This document shows positions 46,450-54,082 of a stretch of DNA of 64,000 bases, in pieces. Where the stretch lies: assembly GCA_030374765.1 (NCBI GenBank), contig JARGXX010000006.1, positions 186,001 through 250,000 on the forward strand, in the 5' to 3' direction. Both the position numbers and the translations under genes were made by a program. The notes beneath the pieces were generated by a model. That model was not told where the DNA came from, did not search any database, and saw only the letters and a program-made list of their open reading frames with translations. The first letter of the stretch is position 1; the number at the start of each line of letters is the position of its first letter. The stretch comes from Agarophyton chilense (lineage: Eukaryota; Rhodophyta; Florideophyceae; Gracilariales; Gracilariaceae).

Positions 46450-47523
46450 TCATTGAACAGGGAGAGGGAGAGTGAGTTTGCGGTGAAAGCTCTGGGCAGC
46501 CCAGCCCGGTTTTCCGAGACCGGTAGCGCAATGAATGCGGAGATTCGAAATACCGCAAACAGGGCTTTGTACACTTCGGGGAAATTGGCCAATGAGCGAC
46601 CAGGAATCGGAGCGCACATCATAGTAGTAGACGTTCGGGGTTTGGTGGCGGCCGTTGGTGACACCTCCCACGACCAGGATTCCGTTCCAATACGAAAAGG
46701 TGCTTGCGACAATGTGGCCTAATGGCTGTGGAAGGGGCGCTTTTGTGAACCACTTATCGCTCCAGTATACGTATTCGTTAACGGTGGGCTGATTGCCCGC
46801 GTGCTCGTCGGCCGAGTGCTGGCCGCCCAGAAAAAAGTAGCGCGAAGCGGCGACGGCGGCGGCCATGTGGTTGCGCGGGTTGGGCATGTCTGCCTTCCGC
46901 TTCCAGCCCGCGGCGAGGTTGTGCAAGGATAACATGAATGTATGGGGCAGGTCAGTTCCGCGATAGCGGCCTTTTTCGCGAGTCATACCACCTGCATAAA
47001 ACAGAGCGTTGATGGGCTTGATGTACACCATGGCACCACCACCGACGGAAACAGGCAGGCTCGGAATGGGTTTCCACTGGTTGAGGGACATGGAAAACAC
47101 GTAGCAGTCGGAGACAGACTGGCCGGGGGCTTTTCCGAGAAATCCGCCGCAGAGATAGAGCGAGTCTGCAACAACAGCCTGGGCACAGTGAGTGAGTGGA
47201 CGCGGCATGTCGCGGAGACGCGTCCAACGCTCGGGGCGCGCCGAGACATGGAGCGCATGGACGCTCGACGTGGGGGTGAGTGCAGAGTCGGAGACGTAAC
47301 CGCCGGCGACGATGAGGTATTGTGCGGGCGGTGAGAGGCGCACAACGGCGCCTGAGGCCTCAAACACGGAGAGGGGATACTGGGGGTGCGACAGCCAAGC
47401 GGGCGGCAGCAGCCTGGGCGCCAGCGCGTCTGCGGCGGCGCAGGGGGTGACGAACGCAGCGAGCGCAAGCGCGAGCGCGAGGGTGAGGGTGAGGGTGAGA
47501 TTGAGGGCACGGGAAGCGGTCAT
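46450..47523 (-). CDS. Secreted kelch-repeat beta-propeller protein
   Basis: A 357-residue protein with a strong signal peptide: residues 8-30 are almost purely Leu/Ala/Thr, with a cut likely near AA-DALAP. At least five kelch blades are visible by their double glycines after a hydrophobic strand: IVAGGY (72-77), YLCGGF (123-128), FYAGGM (175-180), FFLGGQ (230-235) and LVVGGV (283-288), with the usual Trp (WTRL, WKPI, WKRK, WSLI) one strand later. Such propellers bind sugars or proteins; galactose oxidase and sialate epimerases are related, but no catalytic set is evident. A role in the wall or extracellular matrix is inferred. I chose ATG 47523 because it precedes the signal peptide; the frame stays open upstream only through a GC-rich minisatellite. 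It is divergent from ALG14. Confidence 0.82.
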   Translation of the reverse strand: MTASRALNLTLTLTLALALALAAFVTPCAAADALAPRLLPPAWLSHPQYPLSVFEASGAVVRLSPPAQYLIVAGGYVSDSALTPTSSVHALHVSARPERWTRLRDMPRPLTHCAQAVVADSLYLCGGFLGKAPGQSVSDCYVFSMSLNQWKPIPSLPVSVGGGAMVYIKPINALFYAGGMTREKGRYRGTDLPHTFMLSLHNLAAGWKRKADMPNPRNHMAAAVAASRYFFLGGQHSADEHAGNQPTVNEYVYWSDKWFTKAPLPQPLGHIVASTFSYWNGILVVGGVTNGRHQTPNVYYYDVRSDSWSLIGQFPRSVQSPVCGISNLRIHCATGLGKPGWAAQSFHRKLTLPLPVQ

Positions 47524-47802
47524 GTCGGGGGCGGTGATGAGGAGCAACAGAAGCGACGCGGGTAGAGACACGACAAGGCGTTGACCAGGGCGCAAGAGAC
47601 GGGCTCCAACAGCCGGGGGCACGAGCAAAGTGCTACGCAAGAGCTGCAGACTCGGGCACTGCCGCGGCGATGCGTGTGCGCACCGCACTGAAAGGGCGCG
47701 GCGCGGCATGACACGACGCTGGCGTGCTACGACGAGTCGCTGCCGACGAGAAGGATGCGTCGGCAGCGTATCAATGCGCAGCGCCAGCTCACGGCGCGCG
47801 CA

Positions 47803-48238
47803 CGCGCCGTGGCTGCACGCACGCCCACTGAAAGCGCGCCACGCGTTGCACGTGGCCACGCACGGCAACGCGACGCTGGAGCGCGCACGCGCCATGGCTG
47901 CACGCACGACCACTGAAAGCGTGCCACGCAGTGCACGTGGCCACGCACGGCAACGCGACGCTGGAGCGCGCACGCGCCGTGGCTGCACGCACGCCCACTG
48001 AAAGCGCGCCACGCAGTGCACGTGGCCACGCACGGCTGGCGCGCGCACGTGCCGTGGCTGCACGCACGCCCACTGAAAGCGCGCCACGAATTGCACGTGG
48101 CCACGCACGGCGACGCGACGCTGGAGCGCGCACGCGCCGTGGCTGCACGCACGACCACTGAAAGCGCGCCACGAATTGCACGTGGCCACGCACGGCGACG
48201 CGACGCTGGAGCGCGCACGCGCCGTGGCTGCACGCACG
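47803..48238. repeat. 85-bp minisatellite in the kelch/ALG14 divergent promoter
   Basis: Units start at 47803, 47888, 47973 (a 75-bp unit with a 10-bp deletion), 48048 and 48133, with a partial sixth from 48218. Each full unit carries TGCACGTGGCCACGCA, that is a G-box-type CACGTG. The array fills most of the 778 bp between the two start codons and leaves all frames open, creating spurious Ala/Arg/Cys-rich reading frames on both strands. Confidence 0.95.
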
Positions 48239-48301
48239 AGACGGACGGCGGGGCAGGAGACGAGCGTCGACGGCGCGCGCGGTGCAGGGCGCGCGCCGTC
48301 G

Positions 48302-49075
48302 ATGGCGGGCGGCGGCGGATGGACGCGCGGCGTGGCGCTGGTGGTGTGCGCCGTCGCGACGGCGCTGCTGGCGCGCGTGATGTTGCTGCTACGCGCCACG
48401 CGCGCGCGCCGTCGCCGCCTCGCGGCGCGCGCGCGCGCCACCGTCGAGCACACCTCCTCCTCCACGTTGGCGAGTGCGGCGACGCCGCACGGCGACGCCA
48501 TGACGTCCGCGCACGCGCGTCCGCTCGCGCTGCTGGTGGTACTCGGCTCCGGGGGCCACACGTCCGAGATGCTGTCGCTGTTGCGCGATTTGTTGCCGCG
48601 CCAGCCGTGCGCTCCGGTGGTGTTTGTGGTGGGCGCTACCGACAATCACTCCTTGCAAAAGGCCGCGCACGTCTACCGGGCGCATCATCACCCGCGCTGC
48701 ACCGCGCATGGCGCGCATGTGCCGCGCTATCGCGTCATTCCTCGCGCGCGCGAGGTCCATCAGTCTTTGTGTTCCTCCGTGCTGTCCACTGCGGCTGCAT
48801 TTGTTGCCGCGCTGCGCGTGTTGCTGCGAGATCGTCCCGCACTTGTGCTGTGCAACGGTCCGGCCAATGCTGCCGTCGTCGCGTTTGCTGCCTTTGTGTG
48901 CCGTGTGCTTGGCGTGTTGCACTGTCGCGTCGTCTACGTTGAAAGTTTTGCGCGCGTGCTATCGCTCAGTCTGTCCGGTCGCTTGTTGCTGCCGTTTGTG
49001 GATCGGTTTATTGTTCAGTGGCCGCAGCTCACGGACAAGTATGCGCTGGCCGAGTACTACGGCCGTCTGTGCTGA
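48302..49075 (+). CDS. ALG14: ALG14, UDP-GlcNAc transferase anchor subunit
   Basis: A 257-residue ER membrane protein that recruits ALG13 to the cytosolic face. Together they add the second GlcNAc to dolichyl-PP-GlcNAc in N-glycan precursor synthesis. It has one N-terminal membrane helix (about 10-30), a basic linker, then a GT-B N-terminal type domain with GSGGHTSEM (82-90), NGPAN (185-189), YVESFARV (212-219) and VQWPQL (238-243), all family hallmarks. The linker (31-70) is longer and more Arg-rich than usual. ATG 48302 is chosen because it gives a short lead to the membrane helix and the upstream frame is minisatellite. It meets DAD1 tail to tail, only 40 bp apart. Confidence 0.93.
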   Translation: MAGGGGWTRGVALVVCAVATALLARVMLLLRATRARRRRLAARARATVEHTSSSTLASAATPHGDAMTSAHARPLALLVVLGSGGHTSEMLSLLRDLLPRQPCAPVVFVVGATDNHSLQKAAHVYRAHHHPRCTAHGAHVPRYRVIPRAREVHQSLCSSVLSTAAAFVAALRVLLRDRPALVLCNGPANAAVVAFAAFVCRVLGVLHCRVVYVESFARVLSLSLSGRLLLPFVDRFIVQWPQLTDKYALAEYYGRLC

Positions 49076-49115
49076 CGGTGCTCGTCTCATTGCCGCACGC
49101 CGCCTGCACAGTAAA

Positions 49116-49466
49116 TCAGCCCACAAAGTTGAGCACCGCCATGTGCAGAATCAGGTTGCACAACAGCCAATCCACGTACGCCCGTCGCTTGCTCAGCGCG
49201 CCCCACCGGTTTCGCTCATCGAGCCGGTTCTTGTCGTTGAGCTGCATGCGCAGCGACACCGTCAGCACGAACACGCCCACCGTGCACAGGAACCCGCCCA
49301 GAAACGAGTTGTACGGGAACGACCCCACCGCCGCCATGTACACCAGCTGCACCATTCCCATTACCAACACGTACGCGAGGAACGCATCGATCACCTTGAG
49401 CTCGCGCGGCATCTTCTGCTTGTAAGCGTGGAGCACCTCCCTGATCACTGAGTCCGAGCTCGCCAT
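49116..49466 (-). CDS. DAD1: DAD1/OST2, oligosaccharyltransferase subunit
   Basis: A 116-residue protein, the normal length for the family. It is the small membrane subunit of oligosaccharyltransferase in the ER, needed for stability of the complex that moves the glycan onto asparagine. Three membrane helices are visible (about 27-46, 53-73, 97-114). Family signatures include NSFLGGFLCTVGVFVLTVSL (53-72), and the C-terminal NLILHMAVLNFVG is typical. ATG 49466 fits; the frame is open four codons further but only to a GTG. It is convergent with ALG14, another N-glycosylation gene, and divergent from the NDUFA6-like gene. Confidence 0.96.
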   Translation of the reverse strand: MASSDSVIREVLHAYKQKMPRELKVIDAFLAYVLVMGMVQLVYMAAVGSFPYNSFLGGFLCTVGVFVLTVSLRMQLNDKNRLDERNRWGALSKRRAYVDWLLCNLILHMAVLNFVG

Positions 49467-49619
49467 TTTTCCGCCCACCCGACGGTCGTCTTCTTTCGGC
49501 GCCCCGACACGAGCGTTGATCCGTATACGTCTTAGATGCCCTCTTGCTATCTATCTGCAAAGGTACTTAGTTGACTGACGCACCGCCACTGACAGCACAC
49601 ACAGACAGCTTTCGTCACA

Positions 49620-49676
49620 ACGTGTACATTATGTACATTTGTACATTATGTACCCGTGTGTACGTGTGTACGTGGC
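49620..49676. promoter_or_regulatory. Cluster of six GTAC motifs in the DAD1/NDUFA6 divergent promoter
   Basis: Six GTAC palindromes lie within about 55 bp, four spaced evenly at 9-10 bp and two further ones in CGTGTGTACGTGTGTACGTGG. It lies midway in the 402 bp between the two divergent start codons. GTAC is the core bound by SBP-type factors in green plants; whether any factor reads it here is unknown. Confidence 0.35.
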
Positions 49677-49868
49677 ACGCGATACGAATGAATGAACCTA
49701 CGCTTGCTGCAATGGCTGCTAGCCTAGCTAGTGTACCTGCCCCATTCACAGAGATTTTCGGAGAGAACGCATCTACGCTTGTTGCCTTCGCCATCTCCGT
49801 CGCCATCTCCACCGCCACCGTCGCCGCAGACGCCGCCTCCCGCTCAGTCCCCAATCGCACCGCTCGAA

Positions 49869-50522
49869 ATGTCGCGCGTGCCGGCGCTCACGCGCGCCCT
49901 CTCCGCCCACGCCACGCGCCCCCGCCACACCGTCACCGCCTTCCGCGTCGACACCTCGCACTACACAGACACCGGCGGCAGCGGCGATGACGCCACAGCC
50001 CTCTCCGCCTCCTTGCACGAAGCGTCGCGCAAAGCCCTCTCGCTTTACCGCCTTGCCCTTCGCGACATGCCCGAAATGCGCAATAACTTCAACATCGTCG
50101 AGGACACCGCCTTCCTTAGGAGCACCGTTCGCGACCTTTTCGAACGCCACAGCTCCGTCACAGACCCCAAGATCGTCGACATGCTCGTCTTCAAGGGACT
50201 GCAGGAGCTCCGCGAGATCCGAGAGCAATGGAAGGGTCGTCATCACATATACGGTTACATTCATCGCTATGCCGACAAACTCTTGCGCGAAAAGGCTGCG
50301 CGCAGCGCCCAACAAACCGGTGCACAGGGAAAAGAAGAGATGCTCGCCTTGTGGCGTCAGAGGGGACTTGTTCCTGACGAGCTCGTCACCTGGCCCATGT
50401 TTGTCGAGTGGAAACGAGATGAAGACGCCAAGTTCGAGGCCTTTGCCGTCGATCACAAGCTCTTTACAACCGAGCAGCTGCACCGCAACGCCAACGCATC
50501 TTCGCAGTGTAACATCATGTAG
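49869..50522 (+). CDS. Complex I accessory subunit NDUFA6/B14-like (LYR protein)
   Basis: A 217-residue LYR-motif protein. In mitochondrial complex I NDUFA6 sits on the peripheral arm and binds acyl carrier protein. The LYR signature is LYRLALRDMPEMR (59-71), followed by the helical pair with FLRSTVRDLFERH and LVFKGLQELREIREQWKGRHHIYGYIHRY typical of B14 subunits. The first 28 residues are basic and hydroxylated and look like a mitochondrial presequence. A C-terminal extension of about 70 residues (after 145), with Trp-rich LWRQRGLVPDELVTWPMFVEW, is longer than in animals. The last four residues are CNIM, formally a CaaX box. It is divergent from DAD1 and convergent with malate dehydrogenase. 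Confidence 0.85.
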   Translation: MSRVPALTRALSAHATRPRHTVTAFRVDTSHYTDTGGSGDDATALSASLHEASRKALSLYRLALRDMPEMRNNFNIVEDTAFLRSTVRDLFERHSSVTDPKIVDMLVFKGLQELREIREQWKGRHHIYGYIHRYADKLLREKAARSAQQTGAQGKEEMLALWRQRGLVPDELVTWPMFVEWKRDEDAKFEAFAVDHKLFTTEQLHRNANASSQCNIM

Positions 50523-50665
50523 CCTACCACTTCTACTGTCTTTAATGCATTGGCTCCTACATTTTTTCTTTCTTGCTCTTCAAGTACGCCACATGTGCAG
50601 ATCTCTTTTCTTTTTTGTTCACTCGTTCCGAAACGCCTTAGCGTGCCAAGTGCTTGCAAAACTTA

Positions 50666-51667
50666 TTATGCCGCACATAGTTCAAGAGCCTCAATCCGTT
50701 CCGCAAACAATTCCTCGGTAGTGGCCGAAACGTACTTTCGGGAAAACTCATCCATTTCAACGCCTTGCACAATCTCATATTCGCCCCCTCCCACACATCG
50801 CACCGGGAATGAGAAATAAACGCCCTGTTTTACGTCATAGCTTCCATCACTTGCCACTGCCATGCTCACGATCTTTGAATCACCCACAATCCAGCTCCTC
50901 AGGTGATCCCCAATGGCATTCGCAGCCGACATGGCCGAAGAGAAACCCCTAGCTTTGAGCACGGCAGCACCTCTCTTCTGAATGCAAGGGATGAAATCTT
51001 CCGCCACACTCTGCCGCCCGCCGAGCTTCGGCAGAGCTGGCTCCCCATTCACCGTAGCGTGTGTCACATCAGGATACTGGCTGGCAGAGTGGTTCCCCCA
51101 GATCGTCACCCCATCTACTTGGTCCACCCTCACGCCTGTACGAAGAGCCACTTGTCCCATGGCGCGGTTTTGGTCCAGCCTTGTTAAGGCGGTGATATTT
51201 TGCTTGGGAATGGTAGGCGCAAAGTGACTCAACACCAGCGCGTTGGTGTTGGAAGGGTTCCCAACCACCACCACTTTCACATTTTTGGATGCAACACGAT
51301 CAAGGGCCTGTCCCTGAGCTTTGAAAATGCTAACGTTCTTGGCTATCAAGTCTCGGCGCTCCATACCTGGGCGGCGAGGAAATGATCCAGCAAGAATAGT
51401 TATATCGGCGTGTTGAAAAGCTACCATCGGGTCATCCGTCTCAACTATCTCTGTGAGCAACGGAAATGTACAGTCTCGCAATTCCATGACCACGCCATGA
51501 AGTGCGTCGAGAGCAGGCGGAATTTCGAGCAAACGAAGTTCGATGAGTTGGTCGCTTCCGAAAACATCACCTCTGGCTATGAGAGGAAGCAGACTGTACG
51601 CAATTTGACCGGCAGCGCCGGAAATGCAAACGGTGAGAGCTTTACTGGATTTGTGCGGTTGGCACAT
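50666..51667 (-). CDS. Malate dehydrogenase, cytosolic type
   Basis: A 333-residue NAD-dependent malate dehydrogenase (malate + NAD to oxaloacetate + NADH). The NAD fold starts GAAGQIAY (18-25). The mobile-loop arginines are in PRRPGMERRDL (97-107). VGNPSN (135-140), LTRLDQNRA (161-169) with the dyad aspartate D165 and WGNHSASQYPD (190-200) with the dyad histidine H193 complete the site. The sequence is of the cytosolic animal/plant clade. No transit peptide precedes residue 10 and there is no peroxisomal SKL-type end (it ends CAA). A TATA-type box lies 109-115 bp upstream. Confidence 0.95.
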   Translation of the reverse strand: MCQPHKSSKALTVCISGAAGQIAYSLLPLIARGDVFGSDQLIELRLLEIPPALDALHGVVMELRDCTFPLLTEIVETDDPMVAFQHADITILAGSFPRRPGMERRDLIAKNVSIFKAQGQALDRVASKNVKVVVVGNPSNTNALVLSHFAPTIPKQNITALTRLDQNRAMGQVALRTGVRVDQVDGVTIWGNHSASQYPDVTHATVNGEPALPKLGGRQSVAEDFIPCIQKRGAAVLKARGFSSAMSAANAIGDHLRSWIVGDSKIVSMAVASDGSYDVKQGVYFSFPVRCVGGGEYEIVQGVEMDEFSRKYVSATTEELFAERIEALELCAA

Positions 51668-51775
51668 TGTTCACAAGGGCGTTCCGGGAAATATGTGAAG
51701 GCAGGGAAGGAAACGTGAAGCTGAGGATGGGCAGTGTGTGGCGGAACCGTAAGAAATGATTTCAGTCTAACCCTC

Positions 51776-51782
51776 TTTTATA
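51776..51782 (-). promoter_or_regulatory. TATA box of malate dehydrogenase
   Basis: TATAAAA on the minus strand, 109 bp before the ATG at 51667; the same spacing class as the NADPH oxidase box. Confidence 0.55.
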
Positions 51783-52266
51783 CGGACGGGGTGTGTGAAC
51801 CAAGCGCACCCGGGTATGGTGAATGGACAGCGTGGAAGTATTGGAAGGACAGAGGCTGCTATGCGCGGAGGGAGAGGATGAGACTTGTCCTTCATATGCG
51901 CAACTATGATATCACCAGGCGGGGTTCGTATCAAAATGGAGCACGATAACAGAAAAACGCACAAAATGCAATCCACTCAATGCTGACCAATTGCGACTCA
52001 CCAGCAGCAACACTATGCAACTGGTGGCGTTCGCGATGTCCTGCCACTTTCGTACAGCCTGTCATGTGCCGAGAACGATACACAGCCACTTTGGAGGCGG
52101 AATCGGGCGTGATCACACGACTTTCAGCAATAAGGCCATCATCGGCACTGAAACCGCGAGTATCCACTGATGGACTGGGAAGGTCTCGTTGCCTCCTCCA
52201 TCGATAGCCAACCCCCACTTTCATGCGTGCCAAAACAATTTGAAAGCTGCTTCGTCATGTCATGAC
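51783..52266. other. Upstream region of MDH and 3' end of the KH gene
   Basis: No gene is supported; it holds MDH promoter sequence and the 3' end of the KH gene, both on the minus strand. Confidence 0.5.
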
Positions 52267-53310
52267 TCATAGTGGTGGCGGCGGAGGTGGAGGTGGTGGC
52301 GGCGGCGGAGGCGGAGGTGGTGGCGGGGGGGGAGGCGGTGGTGGAGGCGGCGGCGGCGGTGGGGGAGGCGGCGGAGGCGGCGCGACCGTACTTGGCCGCA
52401 GGCCGTGCGGCACAGGAGCATTCATTGCTGGCAGAGGGGCGTGGGATGCGATTTCAACCTGAACGGGGTGAGGCGGCGGTGGAGGTGCATCGTGAAGAGC
52501 GGGTTTTGCAACCCCTCCCAAAACGGACGGAGGCGGCGGTGGTTCATTGTCTGGATACCGCGAGTAACGTTCGCCTGTGAGCCACGAGCCTGCGCCATGC
52601 TGAGTCGGTGTGAAGTGTGGGCGTGCACTTGATCGTCGATGCGGAGGGGCTACTGCATAATAGCGATGGCGATAATCATCGTAAACCCGTTGCACAGTGC
52701 GCACGAGAGAAAGCCCCAGATTCTTGGCCTTTAGCGAGGCTGGTGCGCTAGGTGATCTAATGGAAACGTGCAAGTTTTCTCGGCCGGCATAGTCCGGAGC
52801 AGAGCCTCTTCCCGCTAGAGACACGGTGCAGCCAGTTTCCCGCTCGATGAAACGCAAATATTGGTCATCGGGACCTCGCAAACGTGCAAGTAGGTCCAGA
52901 GATGGTACCGCAACGGGGTCCATGTCCGCCCAAACACGGTGGACCTCGTTGCGGTCACGTTCGACGTAGGCCATGATAGAAAGTAAGTGCTGCACAGCGG
53001 CGTCAACATCGGCAGCCTGGTTACCACGAATCTTGAGAAAAAGCTTCCTTTCGTGGTCTGGCGCGTCGGGGGGCGGCGGCGGCTCAGCTGGAGAGATATA
53101 TCGACCCTTGGAGACAATGACGACGTTATGACGCGCTTCGACAGTTTTTATGTTCGCAGACATCATGGCGAAGCGACGACCTGGGTGGTCGTTGATCTCA
53201 AACTCGCGAAACGGCGTGTCGGCGTGCGGAGGAGGGCGAAGAGCGGGGTCCGGAGACGGTGGAGCATCCCATTTTCGTTTTCGTTCGTGGCGATCGCTTT
53301 CGACGGGCAT
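52267..53310 (-). CDS. KHDC4/RIK-like KH-domain RNA-binding protein
   Basis: A 347-residue protein of the KHDC4 (BLOM7)/plant RIK family, which binds RNA and, in animals, spliceosome components. It starts with KRKWDAPP (11-18), typical of the family. A first KH-like domain covers about 35-118 (REFEINDHPGRR..., VSKGRYISP) and a second about 140-212 (YLRFIERETGCTVSLAGRGS, then LHVSIRSPSAPASLKAKNL). The C-terminal third is Pro-rich and ends in 36 prolines and a Leu, coded by the repeat at 52270-52382. ATG 53310 is the first in-frame ATG, but the frame is open 73 codons further back with no ATG, and a TATA-like box lies only 10 bp upstream, so the true start or a 5' exon is unsettled. Confidence 0.85.
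   Translation of the reverse strand: MPVESDRHERKRKWDAPPSPDPALRPPPHADTPFREFEINDHPGRRFAMMSANIKTVEARHNVVIVSKGRYISPAEPPPPPDAPDHERKLFLKIRGNQAADVDAAVQHLLSIMAYVERDRNEVHRVWADMDPVAVPSLDLLARLRGPDDQYLRFIERETGCTVSLAGRGSAPDYAGRENLHVSIRSPSAPASLKAKNLGLSLVRTVQRVYDDYRHRYYAVAPPHRRSSARPHFTPTQHGAGSWLTGERYSRYPDNEPPPPPSVLGGVAKPALHDAPPPPPHPVQVEIASHAPLPAMNAPVPHGLRPSTVAPPPPPPPPPPPPPPPPPPPPPPPPPPPPPPPPPPPPL
52270..52382. repeat. (GGN)n trinucleotide repeat coding polyproline
   Basis: An imperfect GGC/GGT/GGA run of over 100 bp which, on the minus strand, gives the polyproline tail of the KH protein. It is likely to vary in length between individuals. Confidence 0.95.
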
Positions 53311-53319
53311 TTTTGTTCC

Positions 53320-53327
53320 TTTTATAT
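53320..53327 (-). promoter_or_regulatory. TATA-like box close to the KH gene start
   Basis: ATATAAAA on the minus strand, 10 bp before the assigned ATG. It is too close to serve that ATG as a classical TATA box. Confidence 0.25.
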
Positions 53328-54082
53328 CGCCGTTTTCAAGGATAGTAGAGAAAGGAAGAGCTGGGAGCGGTGTTAAAGGATCGGTTGGACCGACCTCTTC
53401 GTATTTGTTAGACTTTGTAGGGTTGGTAACTTTACTTTTAGTAGACTGCTGCGTAGGACCATTGTAGTCCAACGCAGCAGTGTACGCTAAGACTGTGAAG
53501 CGATCTGTCGAACCGCACACGCACGCCACGTAGGAATAGACCGCCGGACACTAGCGAGCTATTGGATGCCCTTCAGGCATCTCCACCAGTACAGCAACGT
53601 AGCATATCGTCAGAAATTGGGCTACAGATGTACAACCTTTATTGGATGGCGCTAAAACAACTCTGGGTGGCAATTGGGATGCAAGTGCTCATGTTCACCG
53701 TTAGCATCTGCATGAGGTTTCGTCACGGATACCATTAATACGGGCCAGTCTTCCTCTCACACAACACTTCTGCTATACATCGCTACTTCGGCGGCTAACC
53801 TATGAAACGTACATTCTTTTGCGCTCTTGCAATTTCCGTTCCAAGCTCCAGTCCGCTTTGAACAGGGAATCGAGCCAAGCGCGCTAAGTGGCAACCTGAA
53901 CTTCAGAAGGCAATCGTTTATATCTCTCATCATTCCAGAATCTATGGATTGTCTAATTCTCACTTCACTTCTCACTTCAGCATAGCGGAAAATTAGATTT
54001 CAAATTGAGATTCCCGAGCAACGGGAGTTGTCTGCTCACAATATTATCTCGTCTCCAAATACCTAACACAAATACTAACTCA
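53328..54082. other. Gap between the KH and Argonaute genes
   Basis: Contains the ATG-less upstream extension of the KH frame up to 53529, a possible 5' exon. The remainder shows no gene and would include the Argonaute 3' UTR. Confidence 0.4.

Noticed and set aside
47524-48645. Upstream extension of the kelch reading frame by some 370 codons
   Set aside because: It runs through the GC-rich 85-bp minisatellite, is Ala/Arg/Cys low-complexity, and the signal peptide marks the start at 47523.
48016-48942. Long Ala/Arg-rich plus-strand frames over the minisatellite and ALG14
   Set aside because: They are shadows of the repeat and of ALG14 in another frame; the first codons are TTG.
49216-49560. 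Arg/Gly-rich minus frame over DAD1 and plus frames at 49.0-49.4 kb
   Set aside because: Shadows of DAD1, which has clear family matches over its full length.
52262-52580. Polyglycine and Val/Ala frames on the plus strand
   Set aside because: Mirror of the GGN repeat that codes the polyproline tail of the KH protein.
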